Shown: positions 25,556-35,564, counted from the stretch's first letter. The stretch is DNA of 64,000 bases from Martelella sp. HB161492 (GCF_013184775.1 NZ_JAATVV010000009.1:1-64000), one strand, 5' to 3'. Notes: generated by a model not told the origin, from the sequence alone. Numbers and translations are program-made.

Positions 25556-26314
25556 ATGATTGTAGAAACCGAAGCAGAACTGGCGGCACTGAAGGAGATC
25601 GGGCAGATCTGCGCGCTGGCTGTGAAAACCATGGCAGAGGCGCTGGAACCCGGCATCACCACGCGTGAACTCGATCTGATCGGCCGCAAGGTGCTGGAAG
25701 ATCACGATGCACGCTCGGCGCCTGAGGTCTGCTATGCCTTTCCTGGCGCGACCTGCATTTCGGTAAACGAGGAAGTCGCCCACGGAATTCCGGGTGATCG
25801 CGTGATCGGCGCTGGCGATCTCGTCAATCTCGACGTTTCGGGCGAAAAGAACGGCTTCTTTGGCGATACGGGCTCGTCTTTTGCCGTTCCTCCGGTTTCC
25901 TCGCGGGTCTCCAAGCTCTGCCGGGATGGCAGGCGAGCCATGTGGGTCGGTATCAATCAGGTCAAGCCGGGTGCCCGTTTCGGCGCGATCGGCGACGCGA
26001 TCGGCAAATTTGCCAGCAAAAACCACTATACGCTGATTCAGAACCTTGCCAGCCACGGTATCGGCCGCTCGCTGCATGAGGAGCCGTCGGAGCTGTCGAC
26101 CTGGCCGGATCGCAGCGACCGGCGCCAGATCTCCGAGGGTCAGGTCTTCACCATCGAACCCTTCCTGTCGCTCGGGGCGGAATGGGCGGAGGAAGAGGAC
26201 GAAGAGTGGATCCTCTACAGCCAGCCGCGGGCCTTGACCGTGCAATACGAGCACACGCTGGTTGCGACACGGAACGGGCCGCTGATCCTGACGCTGGCCG
26301 ACGGTCAGCGCTGA
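25556..26314 (+). CDS. map: Type I methionyl aminopeptidase
   Basis: This 252-aa enzyme removes the initiator Met from new proteins. The five dinuclear metal ligands are visible: Asp in NLDVSGEKNG, Asp in FFGDTGSSF, His in LASHGIGRSLHEEP, Glu in FTIEPF and Glu in VQYEHT. The ATG at 25556 follows GGAAAGGGC. A four-residue acidic insertion (AEEEDEEW) near the C-terminus is seen in some alphaproteobacterial paralogues, so this may be a second, non-essential copy; the rest of the genome is needed to tell. Confidence 0.92.
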   Translation: MIVETEAELAALKEIGQICALAVKTMAEALEPGITTRELDLIGRKVLEDHDARSAPEVCYAFPGATCISVNEEVAHGIPGDRVIGAGDLVNLDVSGEKNGFFGDTGSSFAVPPVSSRVSKLCRDGRRAMWVGINQVKPGARFGAIGDAIGKFASKNHYTLIQNLASHGIGRSLHEEPSELSTWPDRSDRRQISEGQVFTIEPFLSLGAEWAEEEDEEWILYSQPRALTVQYEHTLVATRNGPLILTLADGQR

Positions 26315-26398
26315 GGGTGGCAGGCTCTGCCGAAACCACCATTTCGAAATATTAATGTTTACCTACTACTTCTTGCCTGAATTACTGGTTCAGTTGCG

Positions 26399-26404
26399 TA
26401 TAAT
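26399..26404 (+). promoter_or_regulatory. -10-like TATAAT ahead of bacA
   Basis: A perfect TATAAT lies about 37 bp before the bacA start in an AT-rich 126-bp gap. TTGCCT at 26373-26378 is a weak -35 at a long 20-bp spacing. The palindrome CTGAA-TTACTGG-TTCAG overlaps the spacer. Confidence 0.35.
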
Positions 26405-26440
26405 CGCGCCCTGCACGCAGCATTTTCAGAAGGTGTTTTC

Positions 26441-27727
26441 TTGTTCCAGTCGTTCTTTCCGAAACCGCATCTGCTTTTTTCATCGGCCGTTATCTGGGCG
26501 CTGATCGGCGTCGTCTCATGGTACACGATCGGCCAGCAGGTCGGCATCAATCTCGGTTTCGCGCTCTCGCCAGCCGACCAGAACCGTGCAGGGCTCGGCT
26601 ATTTCGTGACCGCGGATTTTGTCTGGTTCTACCTCTATTATGCGTTCTTCACGCTGACATTCGGTGCCGCATGGTGGTTCATGGGCGGCAATCACCGCTG
26701 GCAGCTCTGGTCGATCTGGGGCTCGTCGCTGATTATCTTCATCACCTATTTTTCCGTCCAGGTTTCCGTCGCGCTCAACAACTGGAACCGGCTTTACGGT
26801 GACATGCTGCAGAAGGCCTTTGAGGGCAAGCAAGGTGTGACTGTCGGTGATTTCTATTCGCTGTTCGTGATTTTTGCCGAGATCGCCGCCGTTGCCATCA
26901 CCGTCTTTGCCTTCCAGCGCTTTTTCGTCAGCCATTATGTGTTTCGCTGGCGCACGGCGATGAATGACTATTATGTCAGCCTGTGGCCCAAGGTTCGCCA
27001 TATCGAAGGCGCTTCCCAGCGTATCCAGGAAGACACGATGCGTTTCGCCACCATCATGGAAGGACTGGGCGTGTCGATGATCAATGCGGTCATGACGCTG
27101 ATCGCCTTCCTGCCGGTGCTGTTTGCCCTTTCAAGCTACGTGAAGGTGCTGCCGATCGTCGGCTCCATACCCGCGCCACTCTTCACCGCGGCAATCATCT
27201 GGTCACTGTTCGGTACGGTGTTTCTGGCCGCCGTCGGGATCAAGCTCCCGGGTCTTGAATTCCGCAACCAGCGCGTCGAGGCCGCCTATCGTAAGGAGCT
27301 GGTGCTGGGCGAGGACTATGAGAACCGCGCCGATCCGCCGACGCTGAAAGAGCTGTTCACCAATGTCCGGAAAAATTATTTCCGGCTCTATTTCCACTAC
27401 ACCTATTTCAATCTCGCCCGGTCGTTCTTCATCAACGCCGATAATATCTTTTCAACCGCGATCCTGGTGCCGACCATCGTCAGCGGCACGATCACGCTCG
27501 GCATCTTCAACCAGATTTCCACCGCCTTCGGGCAGGTTTCGAATTCCTTCCAGTATCTGGTGAATTCCTGGACAACGATCGTCGAACTTCTGTCGATCCA
27601 CAAACGTCTGCGATCCTTCGAGGCCGCCATTGAAGGCATTGATCTGCCCGAGATCGAGCAGGAGCAATACATGGCCCCCCGTCAGGATCCGGCCAGTTCG
27701 GTGACGAGAACCCGGCCCGGTCCCTGA
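26441..27727 (+). CDS. bacA: BacA/SbmA family peptide transporter
   Basis: This 428-aa inner-membrane protein has about seven to eight membrane segments and matches BacA/SbmA throughout: [70 protein letters not shown] and [16 protein letters not shown]. The family imports proline-rich and defensin-like peptides with the proton gradient. In rhizobia and Brucella it is needed for chronic infection, including tolerance of plant NCR peptides. The start is a TTG at 26441 with an AGAAGGTG box upstream; the resulting N-terminus equals that of known BacA proteins. The gene appears to be alone. Confidence 0.92.
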   Translation: MFQSFFPKPHLLFSSAVIWALIGVVSWYTIGQQVGINLGFALSPADQNRAGLGYFVTADFVWFYLYYAFFTLTFGAAWWFMGGNHRWQLWSIWGSSLIIFITYFSVQVSVALNNWNRLYGDMLQKAFEGKQGVTVGDFYSLFVIFAEIAAVAITVFAFQRFFVSHYVFRWRTAMNDYYVSLWPKVRHIEGASQRIQEDTMRFATIMEGLGVSMINAVMTLIAFLPVLFALSSYVKVLPIVGSIPAPLFTAAIIWSLFGTVFLAAVGIKLPGLEFRNQRVEAAYRKELVLGEDYENRADPPTLKELFTNVRKNYFRLYFHYTYFNLARSFFINADNIFSTAILVPTIVSGTITLGIFNQISTAFGQVSNSFQYLVNSWTTIVELLSIHKRLRSFEAAIEGIDLPEIEQEQYMAPRQDPASSVTRTRPGP

Positions 27728-27865
27728 TATCGTATCAGGCGGCTTTTAAACCGGCGCTTCGCCCTAGCCGCTCTGCCCATGGCGTTTCCGGAAACCGATT
27801 TCGATTTTCGGGACATTGCGATAGGGTGAGCGCCAGATATCCGGTCCTTGGAAGAGGGGTTCTCC

Positions 27866-28453
27866 ATGGCAATGCTCGTCGTTGCAGTTCTGATTTTCAC
27901 GCTTCTGCATCTCATTCATGCCTTCGCACCGGCTTTTCGCCAGCAGATGATCGACCGGCTTGGCGAGAAGGGCTGGCGCGGGGTTTTCTCGATCGCCGCA
28001 CTGGCCGCCTTTGTCTTCATGGTCTGGTCGTTCGGTCAGGCCCGGCAGGTCACCGGCGTTCTCTATGCGCCGCCGTTCTGGATGGCGCATATCACCATCC
28101 TTCTGATGCTGATTGCGATGATCTGTCTGTCGGCCAGCTTCTTTCCGCCCGGGCATATTGCCCGTGTGATGAAGCATCCGATGGTGGTCTCGGTCAAAGT
28201 CTGGGCGTTCGCGCATCTGCTCGCCAATGGCGAAACGGCGTCGGTGATCCTGTTTGCCGGCATCCTGATCTGGGCCGTCATCCTGCGGATTGCCCTTGCC
28301 CGGCGTGAACGGGCGGGGCTCTTGACGCGCAAGCCCTTCGTGTCCGCACGTTACGATCTTTATGCCATCGTGCTCGGTCTGGTGCTGTGGGGGCTGTTCA
28401 TCTGGAAGCTGCATCTCTGGCTGATTGGCCTGCCGATCAGCTTTGCGGCTTGA
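27866..28453 (+). CDS. NnrU family membrane protein
   Basis: This 195-aa protein has about five to six hydrophobic segments and matches the NnrU family (LLHLIHAFAP, HPMVVSVKVWAFAHLLANGETASVILF). NnrU is linked to denitrification gene clusters in some alphaproteobacteria and is related to the N-terminal part of 15-cis-zeta-carotene isomerase, but its function is unclear. No nir or nor genes are near it here. ATG at 27866 follows a GAGGGG box and is preferred over an upstream TTG at 27848. Confidence 0.85.
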   Translation: MAMLVVAVLIFTLLHLIHAFAPAFRQQMIDRLGEKGWRGVFSIAALAAFVFMVWSFGQARQVTGVLYAPPFWMAHITILLMLIAMICLSASFFPPGHIARVMKHPMVVSVKVWAFAHLLANGETASVILFAGILIWAVILRIALARRERAGLLTRKPFVSARYDLYAIVLGLVLWGLFIWKLHLWLIGLPISFAA

Positions 28454-28470
28454 AAAATACATCAAATTGC

Positions 28471-28487
28471 CGGGACATTCCGTCCCG
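28471..28487. terminator. Hairpin after the NnrU gene
   Basis: CGGGAC-ATTCC-GTCCCG forms a perfect 6-bp stem, extendable with TGCCGG/CCGGCA around it. ATTTTG follows a few bases later. It probably ends the NnrU transcript, but the U-run is weak. Confidence 0.4.
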
Positions 28488-28576
28488 TTCCGGCATTTTG
28501 TCCTTACAACAGCCGAAAAATAGGCTAGAAGGCCCGGCACTGGAACATGATTTATCAGTGCCGGAGTAGGTAGAAT

Positions 28577-29359
28577 ATGGCCAACCAGAACGACAGCTTT
28601 ATCCGCGAAGTCAATGAGGAACTGCGCTCCGACCGGATGCGCGATGCCTGGCGTCGCTATGGCCGCTATCTCATTGCGCTCGCCGTTCTGGCCGTTGTCG
28701 GCACGGCTGCCTGGCGCGGTTACGAATATTGGCAGGACCGCAAGGCGGCAAGCTCCGGCGATATTTTCATGACGGCGCTGAACCAGATCAAGGCTGGCGA
28801 GAACGACGCTGCCAAGAAGACGCTGGCCGAACTTGAAGCCTCCGGTCATGGCGACTATCCGGTGCTGGCCAAGCTGCGTGCGGCAACGCTTCTGGAGCAG
28901 AACAGCGATACCGCCGCTGCCATTTCGGCATTCTCCGCCATCGGCAAGGATCGCGCGGTTCCCGAGGCGCTTCGTCAGGCTGCAAAGCTGCGTGCCGGCT
29001 GGCTGCTGGTGGATACCGGCACCTATGATCAGGTGTCGTCCGAGGTTGAGGAACTGGCCGTCGACGGCAATCCGTTCCGCTTCTCGGCGCGGGAAATCCT
29101 CGGCCTTTCCGCCTTCCGCAACGGTGATTATGATGAAGCCAAGCAGCTTTTCGATGAAATTACCGGCGACAGCCAGGCGCCGGTGAATATCCTCAACCGT
29201 GCCCAGATCGTGCTTGATGTGATGGCCGCCGACGGTGACACCAAGCCGGATGCTGCCCCGGCTGCAGACGATCAGACGCCGGCTGCCGCAGACGATGCCC
29301 AGTCCAGTGACGAGCAGCCTGCCGGTGATGATGCCAAGGCAGACAGCGACACCAATTAA
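28577..29359 (+). CDS. YfgM-like tetratricopeptide membrane protein
   Basis: This 260-aa protein has a short cytoplasmic N-terminus ending in [10 protein letters not shown], one membrane segment ([21 protein letters not shown], about residues 35-55) and a periplasmic TPR-like domain ([23 protein letters not shown] and onward). It matches YfgM, a partner of the SecYEG translocon and periplasmic chaperones in enterobacteria. The last 45 residues are acidic and Ala/Asp-rich low complexity. As in many bacteria, it lies just before der, here separated by a palindromic repeat. Confidence 0.85.
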   Translation: MANQNDSFIREVNEELRSDRMRDAWRRYGRYLIALAVLAVVGTAAWRGYEYWQDRKAASSGDIFMTALNQIKAGENDAAKKTLAELEASGHGDYPVLAKLRAATLLEQNSDTAAAISAFSAIGKDRAVPEALRQAAKLRAGWLLVDTGTYDQVSSEVEELAVDGNPFRFSAREILGLSAFRNGDYDEAKQLFDEITGDSQAPVNILNRAQIVLDVMAADGDTKPDAAPAADDQTPAAADDAQSSDEQPAGDDAKADSDTN

Positions 29360-29382
29360 GCCTGCATTGCCAGAGCTTTAGG

Positions 29383-29477
29383 CGCAATTCCGGAAAAGCG
29401 GCCACCACGCTCTTTACTCGGAATTGCGTAAGACAAAGAGTTAGCGCATTTTCGCTTTTCAGGGAAAAGCGAAAATG
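29383..29477. repeat. Palindromic intergenic repeat between yfgM-like gene and der
   Basis: Two nested palindromes are present. CGCAATTCCG (29383-29392) pairs with CGGAATTGCG (29419-29428), and CATTTTCGCTTTTC (29447-29460) pairs with GAAAAGCGAAAATG (29464-29477), a perfect 14-bp stem with loop AGG. The sequence style (caattccgg...gcgaaaa) is that of the repetitive palindromes common in Rhizobiaceae genomes. The second stem ends 25 bp before the der start codon. Confidence 0.75.
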
Positions 29478-29502
29478 TTTGCGTTTTAAGGGAAGAACCA
29501 TC

Positions 29503-30930
29503 ATGAGCTTCAAGGTTGCCATCGTCGGGCGTCCGAATGTCGGCAAGTCGACGCTGTTCAACCGGCTCGTCGGGCAGAAGATTGCCATTGTCGACGATAC
29601 GCCGGGTGTGACCCGCGACCGTCGTCCGGGCGAAGCCAAGCTCTACGATCTCCGCTTCACCATCATCGATACGGCCGGTCTTGAAGAGGCGGGTGCTGAC
29701 ACATTGCCGGGGCGCATGCGTGCGCAGACGGAAGCAGCGATTGACGAAGCCGACCTGTCGCTGTTCATCGTTGACGCGAAGATGGGGCTGACGCCGGCCG
29801 ACAGCACGCTGGCCGACATGCTGCGCCGTCGCGGCAAGCCGGTTGTGCTGGTTGCCAACAAGTCTGAAGCGCGCGGTTCCGATGCCGGTTTCTACGATGC
29901 CTTCACGCTGGGCCTTGGTGAACCCTGCCCGATTTCGGCTGAGCATGGCCAGGGCATGACCGATCTGCGCGACGCGATCATTGCGGCGATCGGCAAGGAG
30001 CGTGCCTTTCCCAAGGAAGAGCCGGTCGATGAGGCGCTGACCGATGTCATGCTGACCAAGGAAGAGGCCGACGATCCGGATGCAGCGCCTGCCTATGATG
30101 ACAATAAGCCGCTGCGGGTTGCCATTGTCGGTCGCCCCAATGCCGGCAAATCGACGCTGATCAACCGCTATCTCGGCGAAGACCGGCTGTTGACCGGGCC
30201 TGAGGCCGGGATTACCCGCGATTCGATTTCGGTCGAATGGGAGTGGCGCGGCCGGCCGATCAAGCTCTTCGATACCGCCGGCATGCGCCGCAAGGCGCGC
30301 GTGATCGAAAAACTCGAAAAGTTGTCGGTTGCCGATACGCTTCGCGCCATCCGCTTTGCCGAATGTGTTGTCATTGTCTTCGACGCGACGATTCCGTTTG
30401 AAAAACAGGATCTGCAGATCGTCGATCTGGTGATCCGCGAGGGCCGCGCCGCCGTGCTGGCCTTCAACAAATGGGATCTGATCGAGGATCAGCAGGCGCT
30501 TTTGAGCGAGCTCAGGGAGAAGACCGAGCGTCTTCTGCCGCAGGCGCGCGGTATCCGTGCCGTCACGGTTTCGGGAGAGCGCGGAACCGGGCTGGACAAG
30601 CTGATGCAGGCAATCGCCGATACTGACCGGGTCTGGAACAGCCGCATCTCGACGGCCAGGCTCAATCGCTGGCTCGATGGTCAGCAGGTCTCGCATCCGC
30701 CACCGGCCGTCTCCGGCCGTCGCCTGAAGATGAAGTACATGACGCAGATGAAGACCCGTCCGCCGGGCTTCATGATTTCCTGCACCCGTCCCGATGCGGT
30801 GCCGGAAAGCTATATCCGCTATCTGATCAACGGCCTGCGCAATGATTTCAACATGCCCGGCGTGCCGATCCGGCTCTATTTCCGTGCCGGGGACAATCCG
30901 TTTGAGCACAAGCGGCGCAAAAAACGCTAA
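29503..30930 (+). CDS. der: Ribosome biogenesis GTPase Der (EngA)
   Basis: This 475-aa essential GTPase has two tandem G domains. Domain 1 shows GRPNVGKST (about residue 8) and IDTAGLEE. Domain 2 shows GRPNAGKST (about 210), [12 protein letters not shown] and FNKWDLI, followed by a KH-like domain. Der assists assembly of the 50S ribosomal subunit. ATG at 29503 follows GGGAAGAA. Domain 1 has NKSE in place of the usual NKxD. Its stop overlaps by two bases the stop of the convergent glycosyltransferase gene. Confidence 0.96.
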   Translation: MSFKVAIVGRPNVGKSTLFNRLVGQKIAIVDDTPGVTRDRRPGEAKLYDLRFTIIDTAGLEEAGADTLPGRMRAQTEAAIDEADLSLFIVDAKMGLTPADSTLADMLRRRGKPVVLVANKSEARGSDAGFYDAFTLGLGEPCPISAEHGQGMTDLRDAIIAAIGKERAFPKEEPVDEALTDVMLTKEEADDPDAAPAYDDNKPLRVAIVGRPNAGKSTLINRYLGEDRLLTGPEAGITRDSISVEWEWRGRPIKLFDTAGMRRKARVIEKLEKLSVADTLRAIRFAECVVIVFDATIPFEKQDLQIVDLVIREGRAAVLAFNKWDLIEDQQALLSELREKTERLLPQARGIRAVTVSGERGTGLDKLMQAIADTDRVWNSRISTARLNRWLDGQQVSHPPPAVSGRRLKMKYMTQMKTRPPGFMISCTRPDAVPESYIRYLINGLRNDFNMPGVPIRLYFRAGDNPFEHKRRKKR

Positions 30931-31973
30931 GCGTCGAGATCACGATGAGCGCTGCGGATGTTGTCGTAAAACTGTGCCGCAGACGCCTGCCAGGAATAAT
31001 GATGCGAGAGGGCAATTGCCGCCTCTCGTGAACAATCCATTGCCCGAAGGGCGGCGGCGGCGAGGTCATCATCAAGCGCGCCGGCGTCTGCATGACCGCC
31101 GAGAATGTCGAGCGGCCCGGTGACCGGATAGGCGGCCACAGGAACGCCGCTTGCCAGTGCTTCAATGATGGTGTTGCCGAAAGTGTCTGTCCTGGACGGA
31201 AAGACGAACACATCGGCCTGCGCATAAGCCTTCGCCAGCGCCTCGCCATGCAGCATGCCGGTGAAATGGACTGCCGGATGAGCGTTCTGGAGCGCCTCGC
31301 GCGCCGGCCCGTCGCCGACCACAACCTTGGTGCCTGGCAGATCGAGATCGAGAAAGGCAGGCAGGTTCTTTTCCACGGCCACGCGCGACACTGTCATGAA
31401 GATCGGGCGTTCAAGGCCGAAAGGCTGTTCTTCACGCGATCGCGGGTGAAACAGCGTGTGGTCGATGCCACGGCTCCAGCGCATCAGGTTTTTCAGGCCG
31501 CGTGCTTCAAGCTCTCTGGCCAGACTGTCGGTTGCCACCATGCAGCCGTTACCGGAATTGTGAAACCAGCGCATGAAGCGGTAAAGCAGGCCGATCGGCA
31601 CCGGAAAGCGTGCCGAGACATATTCCGGAAAACGGGTGTGATAGCTGGTGGTGAATTGGATGCCGTTTTTCAGGCACCAGCGCCGGGCCTTCAGGCCGAG
31701 CGGACCTTCTGTGGCGATGTGTACATAGTCGGGCCTTGTCGCGCTGATCGCCGCACTGACGCGGCGGTAACTTGCCAGCGCCAGGCGGATCTCCGGATAG
31801 GTCGGCATCGGCATGCTGCGAAACAGTTGCGGCGTAATCATCGACACGGCAATACCGCGCTTTTCAAGCTCCGTATTGGTGTTCTCGATTGAACGGACGA
31901 CACCATTGACCTGCGGATGCCATGCATCGGAGATGATGGTCAGTCGGCTTGGCGCATCGCTCTTATTCGTCAT
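30927..31973 (-). CDS. Glycosyltransferase family 4 protein
   Basis: This 348-aa GT-B glycosyltransferase opens with [19 protein letters not shown], an MgtA/PimB-like start, and has the donor-site region [29 protein letters not shown] and [20 protein letters not shown], where the E of [10 protein letters not shown] is the EX7E nucleotide-sugar site. Related rhizobial enzymes glycosylate diacylglycerol under phosphate limitation, but the exact acceptor here is not certain. It is convergent with der and divergent from the GH13 gene. Confidence 0.85.
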   Translation of the reverse strand: MTNKSDAPSRLTIISDAWHPQVNGVVRSIENTNTELEKRGIAVSMITPQLFRSMPMPTYPEIRLALASYRRVSAAISATRPDYVHIATEGPLGLKARRWCLKNGIQFTTSYHTRFPEYVSARFPVPIGLLYRFMRWFHNSGNGCMVATDSLARELEARGLKNLMRWSRGIDHTLFHPRSREEQPFGLERPIFMTVSRVAVEKNLPAFLDLDLPGTKVVVGDGPAREALQNAHPAVHFTGMLHGEALAKAYAQADVFVFPSRTDTFGNTIIEALASGVPVAAYPVTGPLDILGGHADAGALDDDLAAAALRAMDCSREAAIALSHHYSWQASAAQFYDNIRSAHRDLDA

Positions 31974-32095
31974 TCGGGCTTTCCGATTCGGGAACGGGGC
32001 TGCCAGTCTTGGCGGTCACGCCGTGTTATCTGCGAATGATGATGGTTTTATTACATAAGGTTGCGCCGGCGATATGCTGCGCGCCGGCATGCACC

Positions 32096-32112
32096 ATGCT
32101 GCGCAGCAGCAT
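32096..32112. promoter_or_regulatory. Palindrome in the glycosyltransferase/GH13 divergent gap
   Basis: The 215-bp gap at 31974-32188 separates divergent genes. It has a perfect palindrome ATGCTGC-GCA-GCAGCAT at 32096-32112, and an overlapping direct copy of ATGCTGCGC about 23 bp upstream. It could be an operator or simply repetitive sequence. Confidence 0.3.
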
Positions 32113-32188
32113 CTTTGGCAATCGACACATTTACGACGCGCTGTGCCGGCTATAGTCTGTGGCGCAAACAGGCAATCGGGGACAGGGC

Positions 32189-33835
32189 ATGAACAAGCAA
32201 AAGGGTGGCAAACGCCTCTGGTGGCGCGGCGGGGTGATCTACCAGATCTATCCGCGTTCGTTTCAGGACACGAGCGGTGATGGCATTGGCGATCTGAACG
32301 GCATTACCCGCAGGCTCGCTTATGTTGCCGAGCTTGGCGTTGACGCGATCTGGCTGTCACCTTTCTTCAGGTCGCCCATGGCCGATATGGGCTATGACGT
32401 CTCCGACTACTGCGATGTCGACCCGATGTTCGGCACGCTTGCGGATTTCGATGCGCTGGTCGCTGAAGCGCACCGGCTCGGGCTGAAGGTGATCATCGAT
32501 CAGGTTCTCTCGCACACATCCGACAAGCATCCCTGGTTTACCGAGAGCCGGTCTTCGAAGGACAATGACAGGGCGGACTGGTTTGTCTGGGCAGATGCCA
32601 AGCCGGATGGCACGGCACCCAATAACTGGATGTCCGTTTTCGGCGGGCCGGCCTGGGAGTGGGACGGCGTCCGCAAGCAGTATTACATGCACAATTTCCT
32701 GGCATCACAACCGGACCTGAATTTCCATTGTCAGGCGGTGCAGGATGCGCTGCTTGAAACGGTGCGCTTCTGGCTGGAACGCGGTGTTGATGGCTTCCGG
32801 CTCGACACGGTGAATTATTATTTCTGCGATGCGGAGCTGCGCGACAACCCTGCCGTCGATGGTGAACTCGGTCCCTCGGGGCTCGATGCGCCGGATGTGA
32901 ACCCCTATGGTTTCCAGCAGCATCTTTTTGACAAGACGCGTCCGGAGAATATCGCCTTTCTCAGGCGGTTCCGGGCTTTGCTTGATGAATATGACGACCG
33001 TTCTTCTGTCGGCGAGGTGGGCGATGGTGCGCGTTCGCTGAAGACGGTGGCCGACTACACGTCGGGCGGCGACAAGCTGCATATGTGCTACACCTTCGAT
33101 TTCCTCGGGCCGCATTTCTCGCCCGCTCATATTCGCGATTGCGTGACGGACTTCTTTGACGTCGTGGCCGATGGCTGGGTCTGCTGGGCCTTTTCCAACC
33201 ATGATGTTGACCGTCATGTCTCCCGCTTTGCCAGGAATGATGCCGAAAGGGCGCCGGTCGCCAGGCTGGCACTTTCGGTCATCACATCGCTCAAAGGTTC
33301 GGTCTGCCTTTATCAGGGCGAGGAGCTTGGACTGCCTCAGGCAGAACTGGCGTTTGAGGATCTGCGTGACCCCTATGGCATTCGCTTCTGGCCGGCTTTC
33401 AAGGGAAGGGACGGATGTCGCACGCCGATGGTCTGGAATGGGCAGCAGCCAAATGCCGGCTTTTCGTCTGCCAAACCGTGGCTGCCTGTGCCGGAAACGC
33501 ATGTCTCGCTCGCTGCGGCAAGCCAGGCGGTCCAACCGGACAGTGTCTACATGCATTATCGGGCGATGCTGGATTTTCGGCGTGAGCACGATGCCATGTT
33601 TGACGGCGAGATCGCCTTCATCGATTGCGCTGACGAGGATATTCTGGCCTTCACGCGTGAGGCCGATGGCGAGCAGCTTCTGTTTGTCTATAATTTTGCT
33701 GACGAGCCGCGACGTTTCACGCTTGAAACCACGCTTGAGGGGTTGAAGCCGCTCGATCTTCCCGGCATGCATGCGGAACTGAACGGCGCGACGGTTGATC
33801 TTGGTGCCTTTGACGGCTTCTGTGCCCGTGTCTGA
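32189..33835 (+). CDS. Alpha-glucosidase, GH13 family
   Basis: This 548-aa protein carries the GH13 conserved regions: GGVIYQIYPRSFQDTSGDGIGD at the start, DQVLSHTS, GVDGFRLDTVNYY with the nucleophile Asp, the acid Glu in SSVGEVGDG and AFSNHDVDRH. These residues and the length fit the alpha-glucosidase subfamily that releases glucose from sucrose, maltose or trehalulose-like substrates, as AglA does in Sinorhizobium. No signal peptide is seen, so it is cytoplasmic. ATG at 32189 has a GGGGACAGG box. No sugar transporter lies next to it. Confidence 0.9.
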   Translation: MNKQKGGKRLWWRGGVIYQIYPRSFQDTSGDGIGDLNGITRRLAYVAELGVDAIWLSPFFRSPMADMGYDVSDYCDVDPMFGTLADFDALVAEAHRLGLKVIIDQVLSHTSDKHPWFTESRSSKDNDRADWFVWADAKPDGTAPNNWMSVFGGPAWEWDGVRKQYYMHNFLASQPDLNFHCQAVQDALLETVRFWLERGVDGFRLDTVNYYFCDAELRDNPAVDGELGPSGLDAPDVNPYGFQQHLFDKTRPENIAFLRRFRALLDEYDDRSSVGEVGDGARSLKTVADYTSGGDKLHMCYTFDFLGPHFSPAHIRDCVTDFFDVVADGWVCWAFSNHDVDRHVSRFARNDAERAPVARLALSVITSLKGSVCLYQGEELGLPQAELAFEDLRDPYGIRFWPAFKGRDGCRTPMVWNGQQPNAGFSSAKPWLPVPETHVSLAAASQAVQPDSVYMHYRAMLDFRREHDAMFDGEIAFIDCADEDILAFTREADGEQLLFVYNFADEPRRFTLETTLEGLKPLDLPGMHAELNGATVDLGAFDGFCARV

Positions 33836-33942
33836 CGGGAGACGCGGGGCCAAGCGGGAGCTTTATTCTGTTGTTGGCCGAAGGCGGCGAGGGGGCAGAC
33901 TTCCGTAGAATTGATTTCAAGTTCACAGGACTTTGGCCCAAT

Positions 33943-33970
33943 TTTTCCTGTAAGCCCTATTACAGGAGAA
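33943..33970 (+). promoter_or_regulatory. Stem-loop covering the ribosome binding site of orphan gene 2
   Basis: Bases 33943-33953 (TTTTCCTGTAA) can pair with 33960-33970 (TTACAGGAGAA) to give an 11-bp stem with one G-U pair and the 6-nt loop GCCCTA. The right arm contains the AGGAG Shine-Dalgarno box at 33964-33968, eight bases before the ATG at 33977. The structure would block ribosome binding unless opened, for instance by temperature, a protein or an sRNA. Confidence 0.6.
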
Positions 33971-33976
33971 TTGCTT

Positions 33977-35539
33977 ATGGTTGTCGTCAACCCTGCTTCG
34001 CCAGCCAATCCTTCGGGTATCAGGCAGGCTCTGCCTGAGCGTGGAGAGGCAAATGAGGGCACAGGCGGTTCCGCACGGCAGGGCCATTCGGAAGCCTCGA
34101 ACGAGCGGCTTGCAACGCTTCTCAATGCCTGTTCAACGCAGATCATCAAGTCTCTTGAAGCCCGAGATATCACCAACTTCGTCAAGGCGCTGCCGTCGAT
34201 GAAAAGTGATGAGCAGCTGGCTTATGCCGCGCGGGATTTTCGCAAGGCATTTGGGTATCACGCGGTCAAGGGCATGCTGCTGGGCGCCAATGCTGATGGC
34301 TATGACCTCCGGTTCGGCGAAGAGCGCTATCAGGAGCGATTGCATGACGTGATCAAGCAGGGGCTTGGGCGAATTGATACCGGCCTGTCTGGCGCGCATT
34401 TTCATACCGCCCTGACAGAGGTGCAGAAAAGCCGGCTTCTCGGCGATTTCAGCCTCGACACCGCGCCGGAAGAGCACCGGCAGGCGCTTTTCGATCGCGC
34501 TCTTGGCCTGGCCGAGCAAATTCGCAGCGGTACAGCGGTCCATCGCCATGACGATATCGCGATCTATAAAGGACTGGCGCAGGGTCTTGAACTTCTGCCT
34601 CTGGAAAGCCGGGCAAGCTGCTATGACCGCATCGCCGCAGCGATTGAGCGCGGGCCATCGCCCCGCGATCATGAGCGCGTCCATCTGTGGGGCATGCTTC
34701 ATGCACTCGAAAACAGCGATGACATCATCGAAAGGCTGCAGGATGCCCTCGACAATGCCGAGCCATGTCTGAAGGATCCGAAACTTGCTAAGCTCTTTGG
34801 GCAAAACGTCGGGACGGCGTTTGCGGCCCTGGCTGCAGCAGAACCGCCTCTGGCGCGCGATTTGGATCACGCTCTGTTTTCCCGCTTTGCCGGCCTTTGC
34901 CTTCAGATTGACGATGACACGGTCCGCCAGACGCTTCTGAGGGACAATCTGCGTGAAAATCTACGTCCGGTACGGATCCATAATTTCGCTTTCGAGCGTC
35001 TGAACATTCTGATGAACACCGCTGTATCGTTGTCGCAACCGCGCCTTGGCAGCGCTGTGGAGGCTATTCGGGAAAGACTCCTGCTGTCTCCCCGCCTCAG
35101 CAACGACCAGCGGCGAGATGCCTATGGCAAGTTGCTGACGCTGACGAACCATCTGGACAGGGATGGCAAAGCAGATGTGTGCCATCGGCTTGCCAAGGAG
35201 TCTCTCTTATACTGCGACGAAGCCGTAAGGCCGGCCTTGTTTGATTTGCTGGTCGAAAACTGCCCTCCTTTCTCCGATATCAAGAAGGCAGATGAGCGCA
35301 AATGGCTTAAGGTTACCACTACCCTTGCCGCGAAGATTGTCACTCGCTATCGCGATGACCCTGTAAATTTTGATGTGACCCGAACAAAGCTTGTCAATCA
35401 CATCCTTCGTCACCCGCTTCCCTCAAAGCGCAAACTCCTTCGAGTCCTGGCCAGGCAGCTTGCCGGGGAGCCGGAGCTTGCCAATTTCGCACGGGAGGTC
35501 CGGGATCTGCAGGAGCAGGCTCAACGATCGGAGCGGTGA
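33977..35539 (+). CDS. Orphan helical-repeat protein, effector-like
   Basis: I do not recognise this 520-aa protein. The first 45 residues are disordered and rich in Ser, Pro, Asn, Gly and Glu (VVVNPASPANPSG onward). The rest, from about LATLLNACSTQIIKSL, is predicted entirely alpha-helical, with recurring units such as LPLESRASCYDRIAAAIERG and LSNDQRRDAYGKLLTLTNHL that suggest HEAT/ARM-like solenoid repeats. There is no signal peptide or membrane segment. The start at 33977 has AGGAG, hidden in a stem-loop; the frame is open from 33911 but that start has no box. Its convergent neighbour is ade. A host-targeted scaffold-like effector is one possibility, and a cytoplasmic bacterial protein is another. 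Confidence 0.72.
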   Translation: MVVVNPASPANPSGIRQALPERGEANEGTGGSARQGHSEASNERLATLLNACSTQIIKSLEARDITNFVKALPSMKSDEQLAYAARDFRKAFGYHAVKGMLLGANADGYDLRFGEERYQERLHDVIKQGLGRIDTGLSGAHFHTALTEVQKSRLLGDFSLDTAPEEHRQALFDRALGLAEQIRSGTAVHRHDDIAIYKGLAQGLELLPLESRASCYDRIAAAIERGPSPRDHERVHLWGMLHALENSDDIIERLQDALDNAEPCLKDPKLAKLFGQNVGTAFAALAAAEPPLARDLDHALFSRFAGLCLQIDDDTVRQTLLRDNLRENLRPVRIHNFAFERLNILMNTAVSLSQPRLGSAVEAIRERLLLSPRLSNDQRRDAYGKLLTLTNHLDRDGKADVCHRLAKESLLYCDEAVRPALFDLLVENCPPFSDIKKADERKWLKVTTTLAAKIVTRYRDDPVNFDVTRTKLVNHILRHPLPSKRKLLRVLARQLAGEPELANFAREVRDLQEQAQRSER

Positions 35540-35564
35540 GCCGAACGCCCGAGGGGCGAAAGGA

